Origin: an uncultured Clostridia bacterium
GTDB lineage: Bacteria > Bacillota > Clostridia > Oscillospirales > Oscillospiraceae
DNA length: 64,000 bases
Reading direction: 5' to 3'
Assembly: GCA_947173485.1 (NCBI GenBank)
Contig: CAMWFH010000010.1
Span: 1-64,000, forward strand
Below the pieces are notes generated by a model. That model saw only the letters and a program-made list of their open reading frames with translations, was not told where the DNA came from and searched no databases. Positions 1 to 8,785 of the stretch are shown piece by piece. Made by a program: the position numbers and the translations under genes. The first letter of the stretch is position 1, and each line of letters opens with the position of its first letter.

Positions 1-2
1 AT

Positions 3-1001
3 GTATCCGGGGAGGAGTCGGTCAGCCAGATCAAGCTGCGGGCCAAGCGGCTGGGGGTCTCCGGCGGAGACCTGCTGCTGCTCTCGGAGACCGGACTGGA
101 GGACGTGCTGGAGTCGGTGGGCCAGGTGAAGCCGGACGTGCTGATCGTGGACTCCATCCAGACCCTCTACAACGCCGCCCTGGACTCCGCCCCCGGCAGC
201 GTGGGCCAGGTGAAGGACTGCACCATGGCCCTGATGCAGCTGGCCAAGGGGGACGGCATCACGGTGTTCGTCATCGGCCATGTGAACAAGGAGGGCTCCA
301 TCGCTGGGCCCAAGGTGCTGGAACATATGGTGGACTGCGTCCTCTACTTTGAGGGGGACGCCATCCACCGGATCCTGCGGGCGGCGAAGAACCGGTTCGG
401 CGCCACCAATGAGATCGGCGTCTTTGAGATGGGGGACCAGGGCCTGATGGAGGTGTCCAACCCATCGGAGATGCTCCTCACGGACCGGCCGGAGGACGCG
501 CCGGGGACCTGTGTCACCTGCGTGATGGAGGGGGCCCGTCCGGTGCTGGCGGAGATCCAGACCCTGCTGGCCCCCTCCAGCGGCACCGTGCCCCGGCGGA
601 CCAGCAACGGCTTCGACTACAACCGGGCGGCCATGCTGCTGGCGGTGCTGGAGAAGCGGGGCGGCCTGCGGGTCACCGCCTGCGATGCCTTCCTCAATAT
701 CATCGGCGGCCTGACCCTGGACGAGCCCGCGGCGGACCTGGCGGCGGTGCTGGCCCTGGCCTCCAGCTACCTGGACAAGCCTGTAGCGGCGGACGTGACC
801 GCCATCGGCGAGGTGGGGCTCACCGGCGAGCTGCGCAGCGTGAGCCACCTGGAGCAGCGGCTGGCGGAGATCGGACGGATCGGGTTCAAGCGGTGCGTCA
901 TCCCCCGGCAGCGGCGGGGAAAGCCGGCCCTGCCGGCGGGGCTGACGGTGCTGGAGGCCGCCAACATCGGCGAGGCCATCCGGCTGGTCCTGGGGAAGTA
1001 G
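3..1001 (+). CDS. radA: DNA repair protein RadA, C-terminal part (5' end outside window)
   Basis: RadA is a RecA-like branch-migration ATPase of recombinational repair. The reading frame is open to the left edge and starts VSGEES followed by QIKLRAKRLG, the stretch just after Walker A in RadA, so the zinc finger and Walker A lie outside the window. Visible are the Walker B strand (DVLIVDSIQTLY), the RadA-specific KNRFG motif (KNRFGATNEIGVF) and a Lon-protease-like C-terminal domain. The in-frame ATG at 105 is internal and is not the start. The stop is TAG at 999-1001, and a convergent peptidase gene follows after 15 bases. Family assignment is secure. Confidence 0.95.
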   Translation, partial: VSGEESVSQIKLRAKRLGVSGGDLLLLSETGLEDVLESVGQVKPDVLIVDSIQTLYNAALDSAPGSVGQVKDCTMALMQLAKGDGITVFVIGHVNKEGSIAGPKVLEHMVDCVLYFEGDAIHRILRAAKNRFGATNEIGVFEMGDQGLMEVSNPSEMLLTDRPEDAPGTCVTCVMEGARPVLAEIQTLLAPSSGTVPRRTSNGFDYNRAAMLLAVLEKRGGLRVTACDAFLNIIGGLTLDEPAADLAAVLALASSYLDKPVAADVTAIGEVGLTGELRSVSHLEQRLAEIGRIGFKRCVIPRQRRGKPALPAGLTVLEAANIGEAIRLVLGK

Positions 1002-1016
1002 CGAAAGCAGCACCGG

Positions 1017-1670
1017 TCAAAACAGCTCCATGAGCCACCCATAGTCCTTCCGCAGCTGCTGCCGGCAGGTGAGGCAGTCTGGGCAGGCCGCCTCCACCGC
1101 CGCCCAGAAGGCGGGGCTGTGGTCCATATGGCGGAGATGGCACAGCTCGTGGACGGCCACATAGTCCGCCAGCTCCGGGGGACACATGAGCAGCCGCCAG
1201 GACAGCCGGATCGCCCCCTTGGCCGTACAGGAGCCCCAGCTCCTCCGCGCCTCGGAGAGATGAAAGCCGGTATAGGACACCCCCAGTTCCTTCGCCCGGC
1301 GCTCCAGCAGGGCAGGGAGCGCCTCCGCTGCCTGCTTGCGGAGCCATCCGGCGATCTCCTCCGGCCCCGCGCCCTCCGGCACCAGCAGCAGCGCCCCCTG
1401 GCGCTCCACCTGTGGGACGGAGGCGGCGGCGATGGTCAGCGTCTCCCCGCGAAAGGGGAGGAGCTGGTCGGTCTCGCCAGTGATCCCGCAGTCCCGCCTG
1501 GAATGGATCTCCGCCTGCTTTTCCCGTATCCAGGGCTCCTTTTCCTGGATGAAGCTCTCGATCCATGCCTTACTGGCCCGCAGAGGGGCCCGGACCACCA
1601 GCTCACCCTCCCGGCTGATGACCAGCGCTAAGGTCTTTCGCCGGGAGCGGACCAATGTATAGGGCACCAT
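1017..1670 (-). CDS. YgjP-like M48-type zinc metallopeptidase (DUF45)
   Basis: A 217-residue protein of the YgjP/DUF45 family, SprT-like zinc peptidases whose substrates are unknown. It carries the zinc site HELCHLRHMDH, an HExxH helix with a downstream His, near the C-terminus, plus the family's SWGSC segment. I chose ATG 1670 (MVPYTLVRSRRKTL) because AAGGAGATGG lies just upstream and homologues begin here. The frame stays open to 1895 but that extension is low-complexity and overlaps the divergent PEBP gene. It is probably cytoplasmic, since no signal peptide is visible. Confidence 0.85.
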   Translation of the reverse strand: MVPYTLVRSRRKTLALVISREGELVVRAPLRASKAWIESFIQEKEPWIREKQAEIHSRRDCGITGETDQLLPFRGETLTIAAASVPQVERQGALLLVPEGAGPEEIAGWLRKQAAEALPALLERRAKELGVSYTGFHLSEARRSWGSCTAKGAIRLSWRLLMCPPELADYVAVHELCHLRHMDHSPAFWAAVEAACPDCLTCRQQLRKDYGWLMELF

Positions 1671-1719
1671 ATCGCCATCTCCTTCATATCCTTTATGTCC
1701 ATTCAAGAAAGGGGGCTCT

Positions 1720-2184
1720 ATGTCAATGGACCTCACCCTCTCCTGTCCCAGTATACAGGAAGACTTCCCGCTTGTCCACACCGGCCGTGGGGAGGACCGC
1801 TCACCGGCGCTGCATCTGGACGGCCTGTCCCCCCAGGCGGTGACCCTGGCGGTCACCCTGGAGGACATCGACCACCCGCTGTTTCGAGACTTCACCCACT
1901 GGCTGCTCTGGAACGTGCCCGCCGCGCCGGCCGTCCAGGGGGATCTCCCGGCGGGACGAGTCCTGCCCGCTCTGGGGAAGGCCCGGCAGGGCTGGGGCTA
2001 TGGATTCCACCGCTACGCCGGCCCCAAGCCGCCCAAGGGGCAGCGGCACCGCTACCGGTTCACGGTCTACGCCCTGGACGCGGCCATCGAGCTGGGCCCC
2101 TGGCAGACCAAGGCCGCCTTCCTGCGAAAGGCCCAGGGCCACATCCTACAGACCGCCTCGCTGACCGCCGCCTTCGGCGGATAA
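1720..2184 (+). CDS. YbhB/YbcL family Raf kinase inhibitor-like protein (PEBP fold)
   Basis: A 154-residue member of the phosphatidylethanolamine-binding protein family, ligand-binding proteins of unclear bacterial function. Family marks are the DIDHPLFRDFTHWLLWNVP segment and the GYGFHRYAGPKPPKGQRHRY segment with the PEBP ligand-pocket His and Pro residues. The start ATG 1720 follows AAAGGGGG; an in-frame ATG at 1726 is an alternative. It is divergent from the YgjP-like gene and convergent with ygfK, with a strong terminator between. There is no signal peptide, so it is probably cytoplasmic. Confidence 0.87.
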   Translation: MSMDLTLSCPSIQEDFPLVHTGRGEDRSPALHLDGLSPQAVTLAVTLEDIDHPLFRDFTHWLLWNVPAAPAVQGDLPAGRVLPALGKARQGWGYGFHRYAGPKPPKGQRHRYRFTVYALDAAIELGPWQTKAAFLRKAQGHILQTASLTAAFGG

Positions 2185-2232
2185 AAAGCGTCCTCCCGGT
2201 ACATGGCGTACCGGGAGGACTTTTTCGCTTTA
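2183..2232. terminator. Bidirectional intrinsic terminator between the PEBP gene and ygfK
   Basis: A perfect 13-base-pair stem (2190-2202 with 2208-2220, loop ATGGC) is flanked by five A on the left and five T on the right. It can therefore end transcripts from both the PEBP gene and the convergent ssnA-ygfK operon. Confidence 0.9.
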
Positions 2233-2239
2233 GATGGCC

Positions 2240-5188
2240 TTATTTTAGGTAGCTGTAGTCCTTCAAAACGGTCAAGATCAGCAGCTCGATATCCTTCGGC
2301 AGGTCATTGGCCGCCTCCAGATCCGCCACGAACTCCTTCCCGTCCAGCCGGACCTTCACCTTGCCGCCCTCCAGGGGCAGGAAGCCCTGGTTGGTACTGT
2401 CGGCGAACTCCTCCTCGTTGAGGAACAGGGTGAACTTGTCCTTGTAGGGCCGGCTGCTGTAGGGGCAGAACACCAGGCAGTTGCCGCACTCGTTGCACAT
2501 CCGATCCACATGGAGGATCTGCCGCCGGCCATCGGGCAGCTTGATGATCACGTTGGCCCGGTTGGGGCAGACGTCGGCGCAGAGCTGGCAGACGGTGTTG
2601 CAGTTGAGGCACCGGTCGCCCTCGCAGCCCGCCGGCTCACCCAGAATGCCCTTCTTGGCGACAGCGGCCTTGGCCTCCGGCAGGGCCCCATCAGGGATGG
2701 CGTAGCTGTGGGCCTCGCCCAGCACCGCCTGGACGAACCGGGCGGCATCGGCGATGCCCTCCACCACGGTGGCGGGGCCACGCATAGCATCGCCGCCGGC
2801 GTAGACGCCGGGGATACCGGTGGAGAAGAGGGAGCGGCCCTTCTTGTCCAGCTCCATGCCCTGGCTGGTGAAGAAGTCGCCGTCCACCTGCTCGCCTACG
2901 GCGGAGATCACGGTATCGCAGGGGACCTCCATGGTCTCGCCGGTGGCCACGGGACGGCGGCGGCCGCTCTCGTCCGGGTCGCCCAGCTTCATCTTATCAC
3001 AGACCAGCACGCCGTCCGCCTGCTTCACCGGCGCGGCCAGCTCCACGAACTCCACGCCGTCGGCCAGCGCCAGCTCCAGCTCCTCCGCGTCGGCGGGCAT
3101 ATACTTCTTCGTCCGGCGGTAGACCAGGGAGACCTTCTCCACCCCCGGCAGGCGCTTGGCGGCACGGGCGGCATCCATGGCGGTGTTGCCGCCGCCGATG
3201 ACCACCACGTTCTTTCCGACCTGGGTATCACGCCCGGCCTTCACGTCACGCAGCCAGCCGATGACGGGCTTCACGTTCCCCTCCAGGTCCAGCTTTCCGG
3301 CCTTCCAGGCGCCGATGGCCAGGAAGATATGGGTGAATCCCTGGTCCTTCAGGGTCTGGACGCTGGGGGCCTCCTGGCCCAGGCGGATATCCACGCCCAG
3401 CCGCCGGAGCATCTCGGCATCCTTCTCGATGGCCTCGTCCTCGATACGGAAGCCGGGGATGACATGGCGGACGATGCCGCCCAGGGTGGCCTCCCGCTCA
3501 AAGAGGACGGTCTCCACACCGGACCGGGCCAGGAGATGGGCCGCCGCCATACCGGTGGGGCCGCCGCCTACGACCGCGGCCTTGACGCCGGCTCTCTTCT
3601 CCGCGGGCTTGATGGCGGGCAGGACCTCGTCATAGCCCCGGAAGGCGGCCATCAGCTTCATGGCCCGGATCTGGACCGGGGTCTCATAGAAGTTCCGGGT
3701 ACACTTGTTCATGCACCGGTGGGCGCAGATGGTGCCGGTGATGAAGGGGAGGGGGTTCTTCTCCAGGATGAGCCGGAGGGCATCGGCATAGCGCTCCTGC
3801 CGGACCAGCTCGATATACTCCGGGATATCCTGGTGGATGGGGCAGCCGTCCTTGCAGGGGGCGGTGAAGCAGTCCAGCAGGGGGACCTGCTCCTCCAGCT
3901 TCCGGCTGGGCAGGGGCTTGACCGCCTTTAAGTGGTGTTCATCCTGCCGGGCGGAGAGGGCCAGGGCCTCGATGGCGCCCACATCCACGCCAGTGAAGGG
4001 GGCAAAGGGCAGCTTCTCCAGCTTCTCGCCGATCTGCTTGAACCGCTGATACCCGCCGGGCTTCAGCTCGGTGGTGGCCATGGTGATGGGCCAGATGCCG
4101 CAGGAGAAGAGCTTGTCGATATTGAAGAAGTCCGCGCCGCCGGAGTAGCTGAGGCGCAGCTTGCCGCCGAACTCCTTACTGACGCGCCGGGCCATCTCGG
4201 TGGTCAGGGGGAAGAGGCTCCGGCCGGCCATGTACATCTCCTCGCTGGGCAGCTCGCTCCGGGTCACGTCCACCGGGAAGGTGTTGCTCAGCTTCAGGCC
4301 GAACTCCTTGCCGTTCTGCTCCGCCAGGGCCAGGAGGCGGCGGAACATGGGCACGGCGTCGCTGTATTGCAGGTCCTCCTTGAAGTGGTGGTCGTCGAAG
4401 GCGACATAGTCGTAGCCCATGCCGTCCAGGATGGCCCGGGCGCTCTCGTAGCCCAGGATGGTGGGGTTGCACTTGACGAAGGTGTGGAGGCCCTTCTCGG
4501 TGATGAGGTAGGAGGCGATGCGCTCGATCTCATCGGGGGGGCAGCCGTGGAGGGTGGAGAGGGTGGCGCTGGTGCAGACATGGGGGGTGATGGCGTCGAT
4601 GTAGGCGCTCTCCTCCGGGAACATCTCCTTCAGGACCGCCTGGCAATCGGCGAAAACGCTCTGCCGCCGGGCGTCCTTCAGGCCCTCGATGAAGGTGTCC
4701 ACCTTCTCGCCCTTGATGCCCTCCAGGTCGTAGCCTACGGACATATTGAACACGAAGCCGTCCGGGTCTCCTAGGCCGTAGTGCTTGGCCATGAACTTCA
4801 GGGCCACCCAGGCCTTGACATACTCCGCGTAGGCCTCGGTCACATACAGCTCCGTGGACCACTCGCAGTTGTAGCACTCATCCTCCGCCAGGATGCAGGG
4901 GCGGCTGATGCAGGCGGCCATATCCGCGCCGTCGATCTTCTGGACGGTCTTGAGCTCGAAGAACCGGGCCCCGCCGAAGTAGGCGGCGATGATGTTCTGG
5001 GCCAGCTGGGTATTGGGGCCGGCGGCGGGGCCGAAGGGGGTCTCCAGCCGTTCGCCGAAGATGGGCAGGGACTTGCCTGTGGGCTTATAGGGGCTGTGGA
5101 CGCCAAAGACCGAGCCCTCCCGGCCATACTCGGTGACGATCCAGTTCATCAGGTCCCGGAAGGGGATGGGGATCATTCTCTCAGACAT
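2240..5188 (-). CDS. ygfK: YgfK-type iron-sulfur flavoprotein (putative selenate reductase subunit; purine catabolism)
   Basis: A 982-residue fused redox protein. The N-terminal half resembles dihydroorotate/dihydropyrimidine dehydrogenases (GPAAGPNTQLAQNI; FFELKTVQKIDG). A GltD-like module follows (CFTAPCKDGCPIHQDIPEYI, FAD-binding VVGGGPTGMAAA, NAD-binding VVIGGGNTAMDAA). Two C-terminal cysteine clusters (CLNCNTVCQLCADVCPNR and CNECGNCLVFCPYS) bind 4Fe-4S centres. YgfK is historically tied to selenate reduction. More recent work on gut bacteria places ygfK with ssnA in anaerobic purine and urate breakdown genes. Here it is the second gene of a two-gene operon behind ssnA, 60 bases downstream. 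The start ATG 5188 has GGAGG upstream. Its exact reaction is not established. Confidence 0.92.
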   Translation of the reverse strand: MSERMIPIPFRDLMNWIVTEYGREGSVFGVHSPYKPTGKSLPIFGERLETPFGPAAGPNTQLAQNIIAAYFGGARFFELKTVQKIDGADMAACISRPCILAEDECYNCEWSTELYVTEAYAEYVKAWVALKFMAKHYGLGDPDGFVFNMSVGYDLEGIKGEKVDTFIEGLKDARRQSVFADCQAVLKEMFPEESAYIDAITPHVCTSATLSTLHGCPPDEIERIASYLITEKGLHTFVKCNPTILGYESARAILDGMGYDYVAFDDHHFKEDLQYSDAVPMFRRLLALAEQNGKEFGLKLSNTFPVDVTRSELPSEEMYMAGRSLFPLTTEMARRVSKEFGGKLRLSYSGGADFFNIDKLFSCGIWPITMATTELKPGGYQRFKQIGEKLEKLPFAPFTGVDVGAIEALALSARQDEHHLKAVKPLPSRKLEEQVPLLDCFTAPCKDGCPIHQDIPEYIELVRQERYADALRLILEKNPLPFITGTICAHRCMNKCTRNFYETPVQIRAMKLMAAFRGYDEVLPAIKPAEKRAGVKAAVVGGGPTGMAAAHLLARSGVETVLFEREATLGGIVRHVIPGFRIEDEAIEKDAEMLRRLGVDIRLGQEAPSVQTLKDQGFTHIFLAIGAWKAGKLDLEGNVKPVIGWLRDVKAGRDTQVGKNVVVIGGGNTAMDAARAAKRLPGVEKVSLVYRRTKKYMPADAEELELALADGVEFVELAAPVKQADGVLVCDKMKLGDPDESGRRRPVATGETMEVPCDTVISAVGEQVDGDFFTSQGMELDKKGRSLFSTGIPGVYAGGDAMRGPATVVEGIADAARFVQAVLGEAHSYAIPDGALPEAKAAVAKKGILGEPAGCEGDRCLNCNTVCQLCADVCPNRANVIIKLPDGRRQILHVDRMCNECGNCLVFCPYSSRPYKDKFTLFLNEEEFADSTNQGFLPLEGGKVKVRLDGKEFVADLEAANDLPKDIELLILTVLKDYSYLK

Positions 5189-5248
5189 AGGTAGCTTCCT
5201 CCTTTATTCGATAGCTGGTCGCTCGATGCTTCCGCTTGATACGTCCGC

Positions 5249-6589
5249 TCAATACTCTCTGTGGTTCAGCGCGGTCCAGAGCTTTTTGCTCTCCTCCAGG
5301 ATGCGGGCGTTGACGGCCTCCTCGTCGATGCCCACCAGCTCCCGGTCGCGCATCAGGAGCTTGCCGTTGCAGATGGTGGTCTGGCACTGGCGGCCGGTCA
5401 TGCCGAAGAGCATATGGCCGTCGATGTTGGCATCGGAGAAGGGGGTAAAGGGCTTGTAGTCCATGACGATCACGTCCGCCGCCGCGCCGGGAGCCAGCCG
5501 CCCCAGGGGCACGCCGAAGTACTTCTCGCCGATGAGGGGATTGTTCTTGAAGAGCATATCCGTCACCTCGCACCAGCCCACACCGGGGAGGCAGGCGTTG
5601 TGCCGCTGGATGGCCAGGGCCACCTTGATGCTCTCCAGCATATCGTTGGTGTAGGCATCGGTGCCCAGGCCCACGGTGATGCCCCGGGCCATCAGCTGGA
5701 GGATGGGGGAGCAGCCTACGGCGTTGCCCATGTTGCTCTCCGGGTTGTTGACGCACATGGTGCCGGTGGCCTGGATGATGTCCATCTCGGCGGTGTTCAC
5801 ATGGATGCAGTGGCCCAGGATGGTCTTGGGGCCCAAGATGCCGTGGTCCTGGAGGCGCTGGATGGGGCGGCGGCCGTAGTTCTGCAGGCTGTCGTAGACG
5901 TCGTTCATCCCCTCGGAGACGTGGATATGGAACCCGGTGCGGCCGTTGTTGGCCGCGGCCATCTTCTCAAAGGTCTTGTCGCTGATGGTGAAAAGGGCGT
6001 GGCCGCCGAACATGGCCGCCAGCATGGTGCTGGGGTTTTTCTCGCACCAGTCCAGCCAGTCCTTGTTCTCCTGGACCGCCTGGTCGGCCTTCTCCTCGCC
6101 GTCCCGGTCGCTGACCTCGTAGCACAGGCAGGAGCGGATGCCGAACTCCTTGGCGCTCTCGCCGATCTGGAACAGGGAGCCGGGGATCTCCGCGAAGGAG
6201 GCGTGGTGGTCGAAGATAGTGGTGACACCCTGCTTGATGCAGTCCAGATAGAGGGCATCGGCGCTGGCGCGGGTGCCCTTCAGAGTCAGGTGGCGGTCGA
6301 TGTACCACCACTGGCCCTCCAGGACCTCCAGGAAGTTGGTGGGGGCGTAGCCGTCGATGGAGAGGCCGCGGGCCAGGGCGGAATAGATGTGGGTATGGGC
6401 GTTGACCAGGCCCGGCATGATGACGCCGCCCCGGGCATCGATGAACTCCGCCTGGGGATATTTGGCTCGCAGAGCAGCGGTCTCGCCCACCTCCAGGATC
6501 TTCTCGCCGTCCATGACGACGCCGCCGTCAGGCAGGTAGGGCAGGGCGGTGTCTCGGGTGATGAGACGTCCATTAGCCAGCAGATACAT
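5249..6589 (-). CDS. ssnA: SsnA putative aminohydrolase (amidohydrolase superfamily)
   Basis: A 446-residue metal-dependent amidohydrolase. Metal-site motifs appear in the expected order: VNAHTHIYSALARGLS (HxH), FHIHVSEG, LGHCIHVN and LGTDAYTND. SsnA proteins are paired with YgfK in purine-degradation clusters and are thought to act on a heterocyclic ring; the substrate is inferred. It is first in the operon and follows a structured leader with an internal terminator, so expression is probably controlled by transcription attenuation. The start ATG 6589 has AGGAGGA upstream. Other usual cluster members (ygeX, ygeY, hydantoinase, xdh) are absent from this window. Confidence 0.92.
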   Translation of the reverse strand: MYLLANGRLITRDTALPYLPDGGVVMDGEKILEVGETAALRAKYPQAEFIDARGGVIMPGLVNAHTHIYSALARGLSIDGYAPTNFLEVLEGQWWYIDRHLTLKGTRASADALYLDCIKQGVTTIFDHHASFAEIPGSLFQIGESAKEFGIRSCLCYEVSDRDGEEKADQAVQENKDWLDWCEKNPSTMLAAMFGGHALFTISDKTFEKMAAANNGRTGFHIHVSEGMNDVYDSLQNYGRRPIQRLQDHGILGPKTILGHCIHVNTAEMDIIQATGTMCVNNPESNMGNAVGCSPILQLMARGITVGLGTDAYTNDMLESIKVALAIQRHNACLPGVGWCEVTDMLFKNNPLIGEKYFGVPLGRLAPGAAADVIVMDYKPFTPFSDANIDGHMLFGMTGRQCQTTICNGKLLMRDRELVGIDEEAVNARILEESKKLWTALNHREY

Positions 6590-6623
6590 GATCGTTCCTC
6601 CTCAAAATAAAAAAGTAGTAAAC

Positions 6624-6735
6624 AAAAAGTGCCCCGGACTGGAGGTCCGAAACACTCAAGCACAAGCGAGAGTGATAGTTGCAGCCCGTGCGCTCAGCAC
6701 TACGTTACAGCTACCAATCTAAACCATCTGAACTT
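6624..6735 (-). ncRNA. Structured leader of ssnA with attenuator, probable ssnA RNA motif
   Basis: Reading on the minus strand from the predicted start near 6735: GATGGTT (6722-6728) pairs with AACTATC (6674-6680) as a closing stem. Inside it GTAGC pairs with GCTGC, and GTGC pairs with GCAC. Next comes CACTC (6670-6674), which can pair with GAGTG (6653-6657). That second partner overlaps the 5' arm of an 11-base-pair terminator stem (6645-6655 with 6629-6639) followed by five U. Terminator and anti-terminator are thus mutually exclusive. An RNA element named ssnA has been described computationally upstream of ssnA genes in Clostridia. I match it by gene context and layout, not by covariance. 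The ligand is unknown to me. Confidence 0.72.
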
Positions 6736-6741
6736 GTCTAT

Positions 6742-6770
6742 ATTATAAAAAATACCAGCTGATTTTGCAA
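6742..6770 (-). promoter_or_regulatory. Sigma-A promoter of the ssnA-ygfK operon
   Basis: TTGCAA (-35, 6765-6770) and a perfect TATAAT (-10, 6742-6747) are separated by 17 bases. The predicted start near 6735 gives a leader of about 145 bases. Confidence 0.85.
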
Positions 6771-7045
6771 GGGATAAATAGAACAAAATTGAAGATACTT
6801 TTTGTACACAGCTTACAAAATTTTAGACCACCATCCAAATTTTTATGTAGATGATCGGCAGCTCTGCCAGCTCTTTCCTGTGCCGCCGGCGGGCAGGGCG
6901 GCGGGGCGGGGGATCGTCAAAAACTGCCTTGACGATCCAGGCGATCTTTTCACCCCGCGGACCGCGGCTTTTTTTCATCCCCAGGGACAAACTGAGCCAG
7001 GCCGGGAGACCGGTCGAAATATGCAGAGAAGGGGCGATCAGATGG

Positions 7046-8098
7046 ATGAAAAAGGAATGCAAGCAGCGATGGACGGCAGTATGTTTCGTGGCGGCCATGT
7101 GTCTGGGGCTGGCCGGACTGGCCGGACCGGTCCAGGCACTGGACCGGCCTGATGTCAGGCAGGCGCCGGAGATGCTGGTGCCGGTAGGCCACACGGTGGG
7201 CCTGAAGCTGTTCTCTGAGGGGATCCTGGTGGTGGGCATCACCGAGCTGGAAACGGTGGAGGGGCAGACCGTGGTGCCCGCCAAGGCAGCCGGACTGAAG
7301 GTGGGCGATCTGATCCTACAGTGCAACGGCCAGGACGTGGAGAACACGGAGCATTTCCAGGACCTGGTTCGACTGGATGATGACGGCGTAGTGGACCTCC
7401 AGGTCCGGCGGGGGAGCCGGGCCCTGCAGCTGACGGCGGAGGCTGTCGCCGGGGCCGACGGGGTCCGCCGCCTGGGGGCCTGGGTCCGGGACAGCTTGGC
7501 CGGCATCGGGACGATGACCTTCTACGACCCAGCCAGCGGGGTGTTTGGCGCTCTGGGCCACGGCGTCAACGATACGGACACCAACCTGCTGCTGACCCTG
7601 GACTCCGGGGCCATCATGCCCTCCACGGTGAAGGCGGTGAAGCCAGGGCAGGCCGGGGACCCGGGGGAGCTGCGGGGCAACTTCGACCTGACGATGGACC
7701 TGGGGGCCCTGTACGCCAATACGGAGCGGGGCGTGTTCGGTACCATGGCCCCCTGCGCCATGGTGGAGGACCTGCCCGCTCTGCCGGTGGCGGAGAGGAG
7801 CCAGGTCCACAAGGGGGAGGCGGAGATCCTGTCCAACATCTCCGGTGACTGTGTGGAGCGCTACAGCGTCCAGCTCTCCCGGCTGGACCTGGACAACGGC
7901 ACCAGGAACATGGTGGTCCGGGTGACGGACGAGCGGCTCCTGGCGGCCACCGGCGGCATCGTCCAAGGGATGAGCGGTAGTCCGATCCTACAGGACGGAC
8001 GGATCATCGGTGCGGTGACCCATGTCCTGGTGGACGACCCCGCCTGCGGCTATGGGATCTATATCGGGAATATGCTCTCGGAGGCCTTCGCCTCTTGA
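7046..8098 (+). CDS. spoIVB: SpoIVB serine peptidase (S55), sporulation checkpoint protease
   Basis: A 350-residue homologue of SpoIVB, the forespore protease that signals across the intermembrane space to activate SpoIVFB and pro-sigma-K. It has an N-terminal membrane anchor (residues 10-30), a PDZ domain (about 70-130) and the S55 peptidase domain. The catalytic His is in GALGHG (His172) and the Ser in GMSGSP (Ser310). The start ATG 7046 (MKKEC) follows AGAAGGGG; the frame is open back to 6851 but that extension is Arg-rich and unlike the family. In Bacillus and most Clostridia spoIVB sits beside spo0A. Here spo0A is about 11.5 kb away, so the pair has been split. Confidence 0.92.
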   Translation: MKKECKQRWTAVCFVAAMCLGLAGLAGPVQALDRPDVRQAPEMLVPVGHTVGLKLFSEGILVVGITELETVEGQTVVPAKAAGLKVGDLILQCNGQDVENTEHFQDLVRLDDDGVVDLQVRRGSRALQLTAEAVAGADGVRRLGAWVRDSLAGIGTMTFYDPASGVFGALGHGVNDTDTNLLLTLDSGAIMPSTVKAVKPGQAGDPGELRGNFDLTMDLGALYANTERGVFGTMAPCAMVEDLPALPVAERSQVHKGEAEILSNISGDCVERYSVQLSRLDLDNGTRNMVVRVTDERLLAATGGIVQGMSGSPILQDGRIIGAVTHVLVDDPACGYGIYIGNMLSEAFAS

Positions 8099-8122
8099 GA
8101 CGGTCCGCCTGCACAACGGCGG

Positions 8123-8154
8123 GGCGGCCCCCTGAAAAGAGGGCCGTCCCGCTG
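8123..8154. terminator. Hairpin between spoIVB and the MmcQ/YjbR gene
   Basis: GCGGGGCGGCCCCC and AGGGCCGTCCCGC can form a GC-rich stem with a short A-rich loop between two convergent genes. No clear U-run follows on either strand, so terminator function is inferred from position. Confidence 0.4.
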
Positions 8155-8164
8155 AAAACATGAG

Positions 8165-8563
8165 CTATCCCTCTGCTGGGGGCTTCTTCTGGCGCTTCGG
8201 GGCGACGCTGTCATAGCTCCACTCCAGCAGGGGCTCGATCTGGCTGTCAGGGACCGCGCCGTCCAGGACGATGGAGATCCAGTGGTCCTTATTCATGTGA
8301 TACGCCGGAAGGAACCCCTTGGCCGCGAGCAGCGAGCCGACCATGATCGTGCTGCACCTCACGTTCATCACATCGAGGACCTGCTCCCCTGAAAAGCCCA
8401 GTCTCTTCGGGAGGACGCTCATCATGACAGCATACCACTTTCTGCTGGCGGGGTGGCGGAAGATGGCGCTGTCCGGGCTGTCCGCCCAGAGATGCTCCGC
8501 CTCTGTCCCATAGACCTCCTGTATATACCGCGTGATACGCTCACGCTGTGAAGGATAGCTCAT
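8165..8563 (-). CDS. MmcQ/YjbR family protein (DUF419)
   Basis: A 132-residue protein of the MmcQ/YjbR family, small CyaY-like-fold proteins sometimes called DNA-binding but of unproven role. Family marks are YIQEVYGTEAEHLWADSPDSAIFRH, SRKWYAVMM and FLPAYHMNKDHWISIVLDG, each in the usual order. The start is placed at ATG 8563 (MSYPSQRER); an in-frame ATG at 8575 is possible because AGGTGGGAG lies between the two. The 222 bases upstream are AT-rich and hold no gene I can support. Confidence 0.85.
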   Translation of the reverse strand: MSYPSQRERITRYIQEVYGTEAEHLWADSPDSAIFRHPASRKWYAVMMSVLPKRLGFSGEQVLDVMNVRCSTIMVGSLLAAKGFLPAYHMNKDHWISIVLDGAVPDSQIEPLLEWSYDSVAPKRQKKPPAEG

Positions 8564-8785
8564 CTCCCACCTCATACTTTCATACTTATATTTTCCATTC
8601 ACCGTTGAAGCGCAAAGCTTCTGTAGCATCCCTATTATAGCGAAAGATCTATCTATCCACAATATAAATTTACGACAAAACCAATGACAAGACCGATATG
8701 GTGTGATAGAATAGTTTAGCTGGTCTATGAGAAAGGAAAGGGGAGAGGCAGGCTGTCCTAGACCGCCTGCCCTGCATGACACAAA

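Noticed and set aside
2510..3931. Long plus-strand frame of 473 codons inside ygfK
   Set aside because: It is the antisense shadow of ygfK, a mirror effect of GC-rich codon use. The His/Gly/Leu-rich translation has no family likeness. The same holds for long antisense frames over ssnA, adhE, trpS and the ATP-grasp gene.
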